Positions 1 to 4,491 of a stretch of DNA of 5,391 bases are shown piece after piece. Both the position numbers and the translations under genes were made by a program. Below the pieces are notes generated by a model. It was not told the DNA's origin. It saw only the letters and a program-made list of their open reading frames with translations, and did not search any database. How positions within the stretch are numbered: the first letter of the stretch is position 1; each line of letters opens with the position of its first letter. Source of the DNA: CAZCVI01 sp964502145 (GTDB lineage Bacteria > Acidobacteriota > Aminicenantia > UBA2199); NCBI GenBank assembly GCA_964502145.1, contig CAZCVI010000160.1:1-5391 (forward strand). Reading direction: 5' to 3'.

Positions 1-73
1 TTCAAGGGACAAGTCTTAAAGTTCAAGGGACAATCCATTTTGTTCAAGGGACAATCCATTTTGTTCAAGGGAC
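1..73. repeat. Left part of 21-bp tandem repeat array
   Basis: Head-to-tail 21-bp units begin at 1, 22, 43 and 64, each starting TTCAAGGGACAA. Units at 22 and 43 are identical; the one at 1 has a diverged second half (about 8 changes). The unit at 64 is broken after 10 bases, where the insertion sequence starts. The array reaches the window edge and may extend further left. Units here read AATCCATTTTG after the GGGAC core, while those right of the IS read AATTCATTTTG, so the copies form two slightly different sub-types. Function is unknown: it could be a minisatellite or an array of protein-binding sites. Confidence 0.9.
71..73. repeat. Target-site duplication GAC, left copy
   Basis: GAC directly abuts the left IS end and is repeated at 2045-2047 directly after the right end. 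A 3-bp duplication fits the IS3 family (3-5 bp). It belongs to the GGGACAA core of the 21-bp repeat, so the element inserted inside a repeat unit. Confidence 0.8.
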
Positions 74-98
74 TATAATGGACCCTTAAAATTAGACA
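74..98. repeat. IS left terminal inverted repeat
   Basis: TATAATGGACCC (74-85) is perfectly inverted at 2033-2044. After eight unmatched positions, AGACA (94-98) again matches its partner at exactly the same distance from the other end (2020-2024). This gives 17 of 25 paired positions, in the two-block pattern expected of transposase cleavage and binding segments. The first six bases, TATAAT, are also a perfect -10 hexamer. Confidence 0.9.
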
Positions 99-118
99 AC
101 AAGCTAAGCTTGTTTTTA
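98..118 (+). terminator. Leader palindrome followed by T-run (terminator-like or operator)
   Basis: AACAAGCTAAGCTTGTT (98-114) is a perfect palindrome around base 106. As RNA it gives a 7-bp stem with a 3-nt loop, and T113-T117 follows. It lies between the left tip -10 box and the SymE-like start. It could damp transcription read-in from outside the IS, attenuate the junction promoter, or be a DNA site for OrfA or another regulator. The stem is short and AT-rich, so termination would be weak. Confidence 0.45.
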
Positions 119-140
119 GGTCAAATTTTAAGGAGTTGCA

Positions 141-578
141 GTGAGCATTAAGAAGTCGAATAAAAAATTGAAGCGATCTGTGCTATTACTGGTGTTAGAG
201 ATATGCGCAGCGCTGTTAAAAGGAGATTTCAAGGAGCAGTCCTTCCAAAAGATATCCGTCCTCTGGGTACGGATTTTACATGACAACCTAGGATTGCTGA
301 GTAGAATATTTCCTATCGTATTCCCTCCAGAATTGGGCAGGAAGTCCTTGTTACATTTAAATCCCAGAGTCTTCCGGGTAGGTCGGCTCTATCGTACCAG
401 TCGTTCAAAATTCAAATCCGACAGGTATGTCCCCCGAATTCGTATGACCGGATTGTGGTTGGAGGAAAATGGTTTTTGTATTGGCACCGATTTTGCGGTG
501 TATTCCAGCCATGGCCGCTTGATACTTCAACCGGTGGATTTCAGTAGCCTTCCATTAGGAGGTGATTGCAATGGTTAA
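141..578 (+). CDS. SymE-family toxin-like protein carried by the IS
   Basis: The 145-residue product starts at GTG, chosen because AAGGAG (130-135) lies 5 nt upstream and an in-frame TAA sits at 129-131. The C-terminal part (about residues 79-132) fits the SymE family: RVGRLYRTSRSK, then RYVPRIRMTGLWLEENGF (95-112), IGTDFAVYSSHGRLIL and a final QPV. It aligns by eye with the core of E. coli SymE ([24 protein letters not shown]). SymE is an SOS-induced AbrB-fold protein that impairs growth by affecting RNA or the nucleoid and is held down by the antisense RNA SymR. The N-terminal ~75 residues (basic start, then a hydrophobic helical stretch) are not recognised. The gene lies inside an insertion sequence and its stop overlaps the next start by 8 nt, so it is expressed with the transposase. 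I see no clear antisense promoter. Toxicity is inferred from the family; a DNA- or RNA-binding role in transposition control is also possible. Confidence 0.8.
   Translation: MSIKKSNKKLKRSVLLLVLEICAALLKGDFKEQSFQKISVLWVRILHDNLGLLSRIFPIVFPPELGRKSLLHLNPRVFRVGRLYRTSRSKFKSDRYVPRIRMTGLWLEENGFCIGTDFAVYSSHGRLILQPVDFSSLPLGGDCNG
557..566 (+). promoter_or_regulatory. Perfect Shine-Dalgarno for the 55-codon ORF
   Basis: AGGAGGTGAT is a 10-base match to the usual anti-Shine-Dalgarno end of 16S rRNA, 4 nt before the ATG at 571. It is the strongest ribosome site in the element and is the main evidence that the tiny downstream ORF is translated. Confidence 0.75.
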
Positions 579-738
579 AGATTCCTCGATTTGTAGAGGC
601 CTTTCCGTTTTATGGATGTTTCTCCATCCCCGTAGGTTAGTGCAGAAATGGTCCCTTCAATTAAAAAATAGAACCTGGACAAACGGATGGGTATGGTTTA
701 AAATAAGAGCACTGTCTTTAGGAGCCATCAATGAATAA
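571..738 (+). CDS. Small basic Trp-rich protein of unknown function (55 aa), IS cargo
   Basis: ATG at 571 through TAA at 736-738. The start overlaps the SymE-like stop (ATGGTTAA, 571-578) and the stop overlaps the orfA start (ATGAATAA, 731-738), both by 8 nt, so the ORF exactly bridges its neighbours. It has a perfect Shine-Dalgarno. The product begins MVKDSSICRGLSVLWMFLHP and is basic (about nine Lys/Arg) with five Trp (15, 27, 36, 40, 42); there is no clear membrane helix or known motif. Position next to a toxin-like gene suggests an antitoxin or partner, but it could equally be a leader peptide that couples translation into orfA or a transposition regulator. I recognise no family. Existence of the gene is well supported by spacing and ribosome site, not by homology. 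Confidence 0.62.
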   Translation: MVKDSSICRGLSVLWMFLHPRRLVQKWSLQLKNRTWTNGWVWFKIRALSLGAINE

Positions 739-1027
739 AAACAGACGCCAACATAGCGCAGAGTTCAAGACCAAAGTGGTCCTGGAAATACTTGGCTGCA
801 CCCAGACCCTTTCCGAACTATCCAGCAAATATGGAGTACATCCGAGCCAACTGACCAAATGGAAACAGACCTTCCTTGAAAAAGCCAACGAGATATTTTC
901 CGATGGCAATCGTATCAATAACAAATTGAAAACCCAGGAAAACCTTGAAGGAGAGCTTTATAAAAAAATCGGTCAGCTTCAAATTGAACTGGATTGGCTA
1001 AAAAAAAAGCCAGGGATATCGCTGTGA
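731..1027 (+). CDS. IS3-family transposase OrfA (helix-turn-helix, leucine zipper)
   Basis: The 98-residue product is of normal length for IS3 OrfA. The start ATG at 731 follows TTAGGAG (718-724). Residues 8-56 hold the HTH_Tnp_1 type DNA-binding region (HSAEFKTKVVLEIL, then LSELSSKYGVHPSQLTKWKQ). Residues 66-93 form a coiled coil with leucines at 76, 83 and 90, typical of the zipper through which OrfA and OrfAB oligomerise. OrfA binds the terminal repeats and in characterised members represses the element's promoter. Near its end the frame enters an A-run where -1 slippage joins it to OrfB; without slippage, translation stops at 1025-1027. Its start lies inside the end of the 55-codon ORF, so its translation is probably coupled to the cargo genes. 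Confidence 0.95.
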   Translation: MNKNRRQHSAEFKTKVVLEILGCTQTLSELSSKYGVHPSQLTKWKQTFLEKANEIFSDGNRINNKLKTQENLEGELYKKIGQLQIELDWLKKKPGISL

Positions 1028-1878
1028 TCACCAAAAGGAGTTTTTTAGATATGGAACACAAGGATATTTCAGTTTCTCGTCAATGCGAGCTTCTCAATCT
1101 TTGCCGTTCCTCCCTGTATTCTTCGAGCCGGGGAGTAAAAGAAGAATCCGCTCTTAATATTGAACTAATGAAAAAGATTGACCGGAAATATCTTGAGTGT
1201 CCTTTCTATGGTAGCCGTCGAATGACCGTCTGGCTTACTCAACAGGGTTACGAGGTGAATAGAAAGCGGGTAAGCCGCCTGATGAATGTCATGGATATTC
1301 ATGCCTTGTATCCCAGAAAAAAGCGATTGAACCCCCAGCCGGGGCATCGTATCTTCCCCTATCTGCTTAAAGGTTTAAATATCACCCGGGTAAATCATGT
1401 GTGGAGTACAGACATAACTTATATCCCCATGCGAAAAGGTTTCGTCTACCTTGTGGCCATTATGGACTGGTGTAGTCGTTATGTCATTGCGTGGGATGTA
1501 TCCATCACATTGGAAAAAGAATTTTGCATAAGTACACTGCAAAGAGCTCTGGCCAAAGCAGAACCAGAAATTTTTAACACCGATCAGGGGTCACAGTTTA
1601 CTAGCCCAGATTTTTACAACATCCTTTGTGATAGGCGGATTGCTGTAAGCATGGATGGTCGCGGCAGGGCTTTCGACAACATCTTCATTGAACGTTTGTG
1701 GCGGTCAGTGAAATACGAGGAAGTATACTTAAAGGATTATGGAGATGTCCAAGATGCAATCGCTCAATTAGGTAGGTATCTGGATTTCTATAACAATGAA
1801 AGACATCATCAAGCTCTGAAGTATAAAAAACCAGCGGAGGTTTATTTTCAGAAGGAGGCGCCCAATTGGGGCAATTGA
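994..1878 (+). CDS. IS3-family transposase OrfB (DDE integrase domain)
   Basis: This frame is open from TTG at 994, but that is not a likely start: the main product should be the OrfAB frameshift fusion. An internal ATG at 1051 with AAAGGAG at 1034-1040 could give free OrfB. An HTH_21-type region (FYGSRRMTVWLTQQGYEVNRKRV, about residues 71-93 from 994) precedes the rve integrase core. The catalytic triad is complete: D140 in WSTDITYIP, D197 in NTDQGSQFTS and E233 in FIERLWRSVKYE, with 35 residues between the second D and E, the DD(35)E signature of IS3. The C-terminus has the usual YNNERHHQALKYKKPAEVY. No stop, frameshift or missing residue is seen, so the enzyme looks functional. It cuts and joins the IS ends through a circular intermediate. 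Confidence 0.95.
   Translation: MAKKKARDIAVITKRSFLDMEHKDISVSRQCELLNLCRSSLYSSSRGVKEESALNIELMKKIDRKYLECPFYGSRRMTVWLTQQGYEVNRKRVSRLMNVMDIHALYPRKKRLNPQPGHRIFPYLLKGLNITRVNHVWSTDITYIPMRKGFVYLVAIMDWCSRYVIAWDVSITLEKEFCISTLQRALAKAEPEIFNTDQGSQFTSPDFYNILCDRRIAVSMDGRGRAFDNIFIERLWRSVKYEEVYLKDYGDVQDAIAQLGRYLDFYNNERHHQALKYKKPAEVYFQKEAPNWGN
1003..1009 (+). promoter_or_regulatory. -1 programmed frameshift site A_AAA_AAG
   Basis: In the OrfA frame the codons are CTA AAA AAA AAG (998-1009), giving the canonical slippery heptamer A_AAA_AAG at 1003-1009. OrfB lies in the -1 frame, and slippage here gives a fusion of 93 OrfA residues plus 289 OrfB residues (382 aa), the active transposase in the IS3 family. I see no strong stem-loop just downstream and no Shine-Dalgarno at the 10-nt distance known to stimulate slippage, so efficiency is uncertain. 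Confidence 0.85.
1034..1040 (+). promoter_or_regulatory. Internal ribosome site for free OrfB
   Basis: AAAGGAG lies 10 nt before the in-frame ATG at 1051 (MEHKDISVSR). It sits just after the OrfA stop at 1025-1027, so ribosomes that do not frameshift could reinitiate and make OrfB alone, as reported for some IS3 elements. Confidence 0.4.
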
Positions 1879-2019
1879 AGGGAAATTTTCCAACACTTGA
1901 CTACAGTGTCAAAATTACCATGGACAGTGATTGGAAAATGTTTTCCACGCGGTTTGGTTTTACCATTCATAATTTTCCACTGGATGTGGATTTATACAAG
2001 CTTAACTTTTATCAATTTC
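1879..2019. other. Non-coding right flank of the IS with subterminal dyads
   Basis: About 140 bp between the orfB stop and the right inverted repeat. It holds small dyads: TTGAC-TACAGT-GTCAA (1897-1912) and GGAAAA-TG-TTTTCC (1933-1946). ACAAGCTTA at 1996-2004 is an inverted copy of TAAGCTTGT at 105-113 in the left leader. These may be subterminal protein sites or a weak transcription end. The open frame starting at a TTG near 1897 runs out of the IS into the 21-bp repeats and is not a credible gene. Confidence 0.4.
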
Positions 2020-2044
2020 TGTCTTGACAATGGGGTCCATTATA
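2020..2044. repeat. IS right terminal inverted repeat
   Basis: Partner of the left end: GGGTCCATTATA at 2033-2044 plus TGTCT at 2020-2024. It also contains TTGACA (2024-2029), a perfect outward-facing -35 hexamer ending 15 bp from the element edge. Confidence 0.9.
2024..2029 (+). promoter_or_regulatory. -35 half of a split circle-junction promoter (-10 half at 74-79)
   Basis: TTGACA here points out of the right end, and TATAAT at 74-79 is the first six bases of the left end. In the integrated element they are separate. If the ends are joined in a circle with the 3-bp spacer typical of IS3-family intermediates, 15 + 3 = 18 bp separates two perfect consensus hexamers, making a strong promoter reading into the SymE-like gene and transposase. 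In the present insertion, the repeat sequence upstream of 74 offers no recognisable -35. Junction promoters of this design are known for IS2, IS911 and other IS3 members. Confidence 0.7.
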
Positions 2045-2047
2045 GAC
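2045..2047. repeat. Target-site duplication GAC, right copy
   Basis: Second copy of the 3-bp duplication, followed by the AATTCATTTTG remainder of the interrupted repeat unit. Confidence 0.8.
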
Positions 2048-2121
2048 AATTCATTTTGTTCAAGGGACAATTCATTTTGTTCAAGGGACAATTCATTTTG
2101 TTCAAGGGACAATCCTTATAT
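2048..2121. repeat. Right part of the same 21-bp tandem repeat array
   Basis: Bases 2048-2058 complete the unit broken at 73. Two identical full units follow at 2059-2079 and 2080-2100, and a last unit at 2101-2121 decays after the TTCAAGGGACAATCC part. Removing the IS and one GAC copy restores an uninterrupted array of seven units with constant 21-bp spacing, which shows that the array existed before the IS arrived. The repeats happen to be an open heptad in one frame (FKGQFIL), but no start or Shine-Dalgarno supports translation. Confidence 0.9.
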
Positions 2122-2737
2122 ATCGTGGTACAATCTTAACTTTCACTCTTAAACGTGTTATTTCCATCCTAAAGTCTCTACTTGCACTGGTACAAAGTCC
2201 AAGTTCCCCTCTATTTTGCCTTAAAAAATTCGGAACTGTTTCCCGATAAACCTGGATTGACTTTTTTCATTGATCAAGCGGGTGGAATATTTGTGAATGC
2301 GACAAGGATGTCGCGTCTACGATAACCCTAAACCGGAAAGGGGATTAAAACCAGAAACTTATGGCCGTTTTGCTCGCGGCATTATTAGTATTACAAGGGC
2401 AGATAAAGAGGAAAAGGCAGGCATGGGAATGTGTTGTATCTGTGTGGGGGGGGCAAAATGTTCGTATAGGGTATAGAGGGCTATAATCTGGATTTATCAA
2501 GACCACTCTTCTTTATATGGTCTGTCTTGGGGGGTGGTTCCATGCCTGCTATTAAATTTTTATACAGAGTGTAGCACCGCATCACGCGTCCCTTACAAAA
2601 AGCAACTTTTTGCCCGCTTTTATTTTCTTCAATGATTTAGTATATTATTAACCAGATTAAATGTCCGCTGTTATTCAAACATAACACGAACATTGGCAAG
2701 ACAAACCAGACATTTTTTACTGTGGGTTAATAACATC
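2122..2737. other. Long intergenic region with dyads and G-runs, no convincing gene
   Basis: No ORF here has both useful length and a ribosome site; a 42-codon ATG frame at 2361 lacks a Shine-Dalgarno. Visible structures are the hairpin GCGAC-AAGGAT-GTCGC (2299-2314), the inverted pair GCAGGCATGG (2417-2426) and CCATGCCTGC (2540-2549), an inner hairpin AGACCA/TGGTCT (2500-2505, 2518-2523), runs of eight G (2446-2453) and six G (2529-2534), an isolated TATAAT (2482-2487) without a good -35, and CAAAAAG-CAA-CTTTTTG (2596-2612). The part next to the repeat array shows nothing recognisable. Confidence 0.6.
2417..2549. repeat. 10-bp inverted repeat pair enclosing a G-rich segment
   Basis: GCAGGCATGG at 2417-2426 pairs perfectly with CCATGCCTGC at 2540-2549, with 113 bp between. 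The enclosed stretch contains the AGACCA/TGGTCT hairpin, TATAAT and both G-runs. A structured RNA or a small mobile or repeat element are possible readings; no target duplication is evident around it. Confidence 0.35.
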
Positions 2738-3121
2738 ATGAAATATGAAAACATTATGGAATTGGTGATAGGTTATATTATCACCCTGGATATTGCGGAA
2801 TTGGCGGACTTGAAACTGAGCCAAATCGCTGCATATTTTGATCTGAACCGCAGTTACCTGTCCAAGAGGTTCAACCAGGAAGCACCGCTGACAATTCTGA
2901 AATATATCCAACTGGAAAAAATGAAAAGGGGTGAAATGCTGCTAAAAACACGCTACGATCTCTCGGTGGAAGCGATAGCCTCACTTCTGGGTATCACGGA
3001 TGTCCGACGTTTCAGAAAAAACTTCAAGGCCATGTTTGGTTTGAAGCCAGGTACCTATCGTTCATTCTTTAAAGACGGGGTACCGCAAAGACCTATTGCC
3101 GCCTCCCCCAAAAATACATAA
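2738..3121 (+). CDS. Stand-alone AraC-type DNA-binding transcriptional regulator (128 aa)
   Basis: The product is essentially one AraC/XylS DNA-binding domain with two helix-turn-helix units: LKLSQIAAYFDLNRSYLSKRF (about residues 26-46), then LSVEAIASLLGITDVRRFRKNF (about 77-98), ending in the family's MFGLKPGTYR. There is no N-terminal ligand-binding domain, so in size it resembles MarA/SoxS and would be controlled by its own level or by partners. I prefer the ATG at 2738 (MKYENIMEL), where the domain begins; a TTG at 2693 would add 15 residues. Neither start has a good Shine-Dalgarno, so the start is uncertain. It lies on the same strand, 158 bp before the permease operon, and is a candidate regulator of it. 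A more usual regulator for such operons is an ArsR-family repressor, which is absent here. Confidence 0.85.
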   Translation: MKYENIMELVIGYIITLDIAELADLKLSQIAAYFDLNRSYLSKRFNQEAPLTILKYIQLEKMKRGEMLLKTRYDLSVEAIASLLGITDVRRFRKNFKAMFGLKPGTYRSFFKDGVPQRPIAASPKNT

Positions 3122-3196
3122 ATTAAAGACTCTACGCCCGCGAGGAACAGGTAAATCTTTTTGCCGGAAGCATTTCAAAGAAAAAAATTTTTCCCC

Positions 3197-3225
3197 TTGA
3201 CAGCATGCCATTCTTTTGTTACTAT
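3197..3225 (+). promoter_or_regulatory. Sigma-70-type promoter of the permease operon
   Basis: TTGACA (3197-3202), a 17-bp spacer, then TACTAT (3220-3225, 4 of 6 to consensus). The start site would be near 3232, about 48 nt before the permease ATG. The -10 overlaps the first of two palindromes, suggesting repressor control. Confidence 0.65.
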
Positions 3226-3262
3226 ATCGGTGAATGCCGATATATTAATTCAGATGAATTAA
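3223..3262. promoter_or_regulatory. Two abutting palindromes, candidate operators
   Basis: TATATCGG-N6-CCGATATA (3223-3244) and TTAATTC-AGAT-GAATTAA (3245-3262) are both perfect dyads, touching each other and covering the -10 end, start site and early leader up to just before the Shine-Dalgarno. The first has the size and AT-rich symmetric form of ArsR/SmtB-family operators. AraC-type proteins more often bind direct repeats, so the binding protein may be encoded elsewhere. The second could also fold as a leader hairpin. Confidence 0.55.
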
Positions 3263-3279
3263 ATGAATGGAGTGTTGAT

Positions 3280-4452
3280 ATGAACAAAGAGTGGCATATT
3301 TTTTTCCTTTTGGCTGCCGTATTTGCCATCTGTTATTTTTTCCCCCTGGCGATAATTCCTTTTAAAGGCCCTTTTTATGAAGCTCTTGCCCTGGTGCAAT
3401 GGTATGCGCGCGAACATGTGTTGTTATGTTTGGTGCCAGCATTTTTTATTGCCGGGGCGATCAGTGTCTTTCTTAAACAAGACGCGGTAATGAAATATTT
3501 TGGCCCGGATGCCAATAAAACGTTGGCTTACGGTGTGGCTTCGGTTTCAGGAACCATTCTGGCCGTGTGTTCCTGTACGGTGTTACCAATCTTTTCAGGA
3601 ATCTATAAACGGGGCGCAGGGTTAGGGCCTGCTTCAACTTTCTTGTATTCGGGGCCTGCCATCAATGTGCTGGCGATTATTCTGACCGGGCGTATTCTGG
3701 GTTTGGATATCGGGTTTGCCCGGGCGTTTGGCGCCGTTATTCTCAGTATCATTATTGGATTGCTGATGCATTTTTTATTCATTAAAGAAGAGAAAAACCG
3801 CCATGCGGAAGGACAATTTATGGTGGGCGAGGTATCCGAAGATCGTCAACTATGGAAAACCACCCTTTATTTTTTTTCCATGGTGGGTATCTTGGTCTTT
3901 GCGAACTGGGGAAAACCCCAGGCTGGCGATAGGGGAGTATGGTGGTGGCTTTTTTCATATAAATGGGTGATCACCGGGATATGTTTGGTGCTACTGGCCT
4001 TCATGTTGTATCGGTGGTTTAAAAAAGATGAGCTAGTGGATTGGTCGGCCTCCTCCTGGGGATTTGCCAAACAAATTCTGCCCTTGTTGTTGTTTGGGGT
4101 GCTGTTTTCCGGGTTACTGTTGGGCCGTCCGGGTTATGAAGGAATCATTCCTTCCCGTATCGTCGCTCAATTGGTCGGTGGGAATTCGCTATTCTCCAAT
4201 TTTTTTGCCTCGGTATTTGGGGCGTTCATGTATTTTGCCACCTTGACCGAGGTTCCTATTCTTCAGGGTTTGATTGGTTCGGGAATGGGAAAGGGGCCAG
4301 CCCTAGCATTGCTTTTATCGGGCCCAGCGGTCAGTTTACCCAGCATGTTAGTCATCAACAGTGTGTTGGGAATCAAAAAAACAGTGGCCTTTGTGTCGCT
4401 GGTGATTGTATTCTCTACGCTGTGCGGGTTTCTTTTCGGCGCATTGGTATGA
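3280..4452 (+). CDS. ArsP/YraQ-family permease (PF03773 type), 390 aa
   Basis: A polytopic inner-membrane protein. I chose ATG 3280 because GGAG (3269-3272) lies 7 nt upstream; the frame is open further up to 3205, but that lies within the promoter. Hydrophobic segments run through residues 7-27, 45-65, 82-108, 122-168, 195-210, 228-246, 263-283 and 305-389, with a charged cytoplasmic-type loop at 169-192. The family signature is LAVCSCTVLPIFSGIYKRG (94-112) with C97-S98-C99, followed by GPASTFLYSGPAINVL. A related pattern returns in the second half (FATLTEVPILQGL at 319-331, then GPALALLLSGPAVSLPS), where the Cys pair is replaced by TLTE, so the protein is an internal duplication. C. jejuni ArsP in this family exports trivalent organoarsenicals; many members have no proven substrate. 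It is the first gene of a co-directional set of redox proteins. Arsenic or thiol-bound metal efflux is inference. Confidence 0.88.
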   Translation: MNKEWHIFFLLAAVFAICYFFPLAIIPFKGPFYEALALVQWYAREHVLLCLVPAFFIAGAISVFLKQDAVMKYFGPDANKTLAYGVASVSGTILAVCSCTVLPIFSGIYKRGAGLGPASTFLYSGPAINVLAIILTGRILGLDIGFARAFGAVILSIIIGLLMHFLFIKEEKNRHAEGQFMVGEVSEDRQLWKTTLYFFSMVGILVFANWGKPQAGDRGVWWWLFSYKWVITGICLVLLAFMLYRWFKKDELVDWSASSWGFAKQILPLLLFGVLFSGLLLGRPGYEGIIPSRIVAQLVGGNSLFSNFFASVFGAFMYFATLTEVPILQGLIGSGMGKGPALALLLSGPAVSLPSMLVINSVLGIKKTVAFVSLVIVFSTLCGFLFGALV

Positions 4453-4491
4453 TATATATAAATAAAATAATGAATCTAACGGAGGTGAATT

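Larger units (their letters stand above)
74..2044 (+). mobile_element. IS3-family insertion sequence with two cargo genes (1971 bp)
   Basis: The boundaries come from three signals that agree: inverted ends (TATAATGGACCC at 74-85, its complement at 2033-2044), a 3-bp direct duplication GAC at 71-73 and 2045-2047, and the tandem repeat array that resumes in register on both sides. Inside are orfA and orfB of an IS3-family transposase with a -1 frameshift site and full DDE triad, preceded by a SymE-like gene and a 55-codon ORF. IS3 elements are usually about 1.2-1.6 kb with only orfA/orfB, so the extra 0.6 kb in front of orfA is unusual. Reading frames, ends and target duplication all look intact, suggesting a recent and possibly active insertion. 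The ends start with TA rather than the commoner TG; from memory, the left end (TA..TGG.CCC then AGACAAC) resembles the IS2 left end, but the transposase itself is not IS2-like. Subgroup is not assigned. Confidence 0.93.

Noticed and set aside
120..330. Antisense RNA gene (SymR-like) opposite the SymE-like start
   Set aside because: I looked for minus-strand -35/-10 pairs and found none convincing; absence by eye is not proof.
994..1050. Independent OrfB start at TTG 994
   Set aside because: It lies in the OrfA overlap with no ribosome site; the frameshift site at 1003-1009 or the ATG at 1051 explain OrfB production better.
1897..2139. Open frame ending in FKGQFIL heptads across the IS right end
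   Set aside because: TTG start without a ribosome site; it crosses the IS boundary into the 21-bp repeats, so it is a chance frame of a multiple-of-three repeat.
2332..2351. CRISPR-repeat-like tail (GAAAGGGGATTAAAAC)
   Set aside because: It resembles the end of some CRISPR repeats but occurs once; there is no second copy, spacer spacing or cas gene.
2361..2489. 42-codon ATG frame in the intergenic region
   Set aside because: No Shine-Dalgarno, no recognisable motif, and it runs through the G8 tract and the TATAAT box.
3205..3279. Longer N-terminus of the permease
   Set aside because: The extra codons cover the promoter -10 and both palindromes, and ATG 3280 has a properly spaced GGAG.
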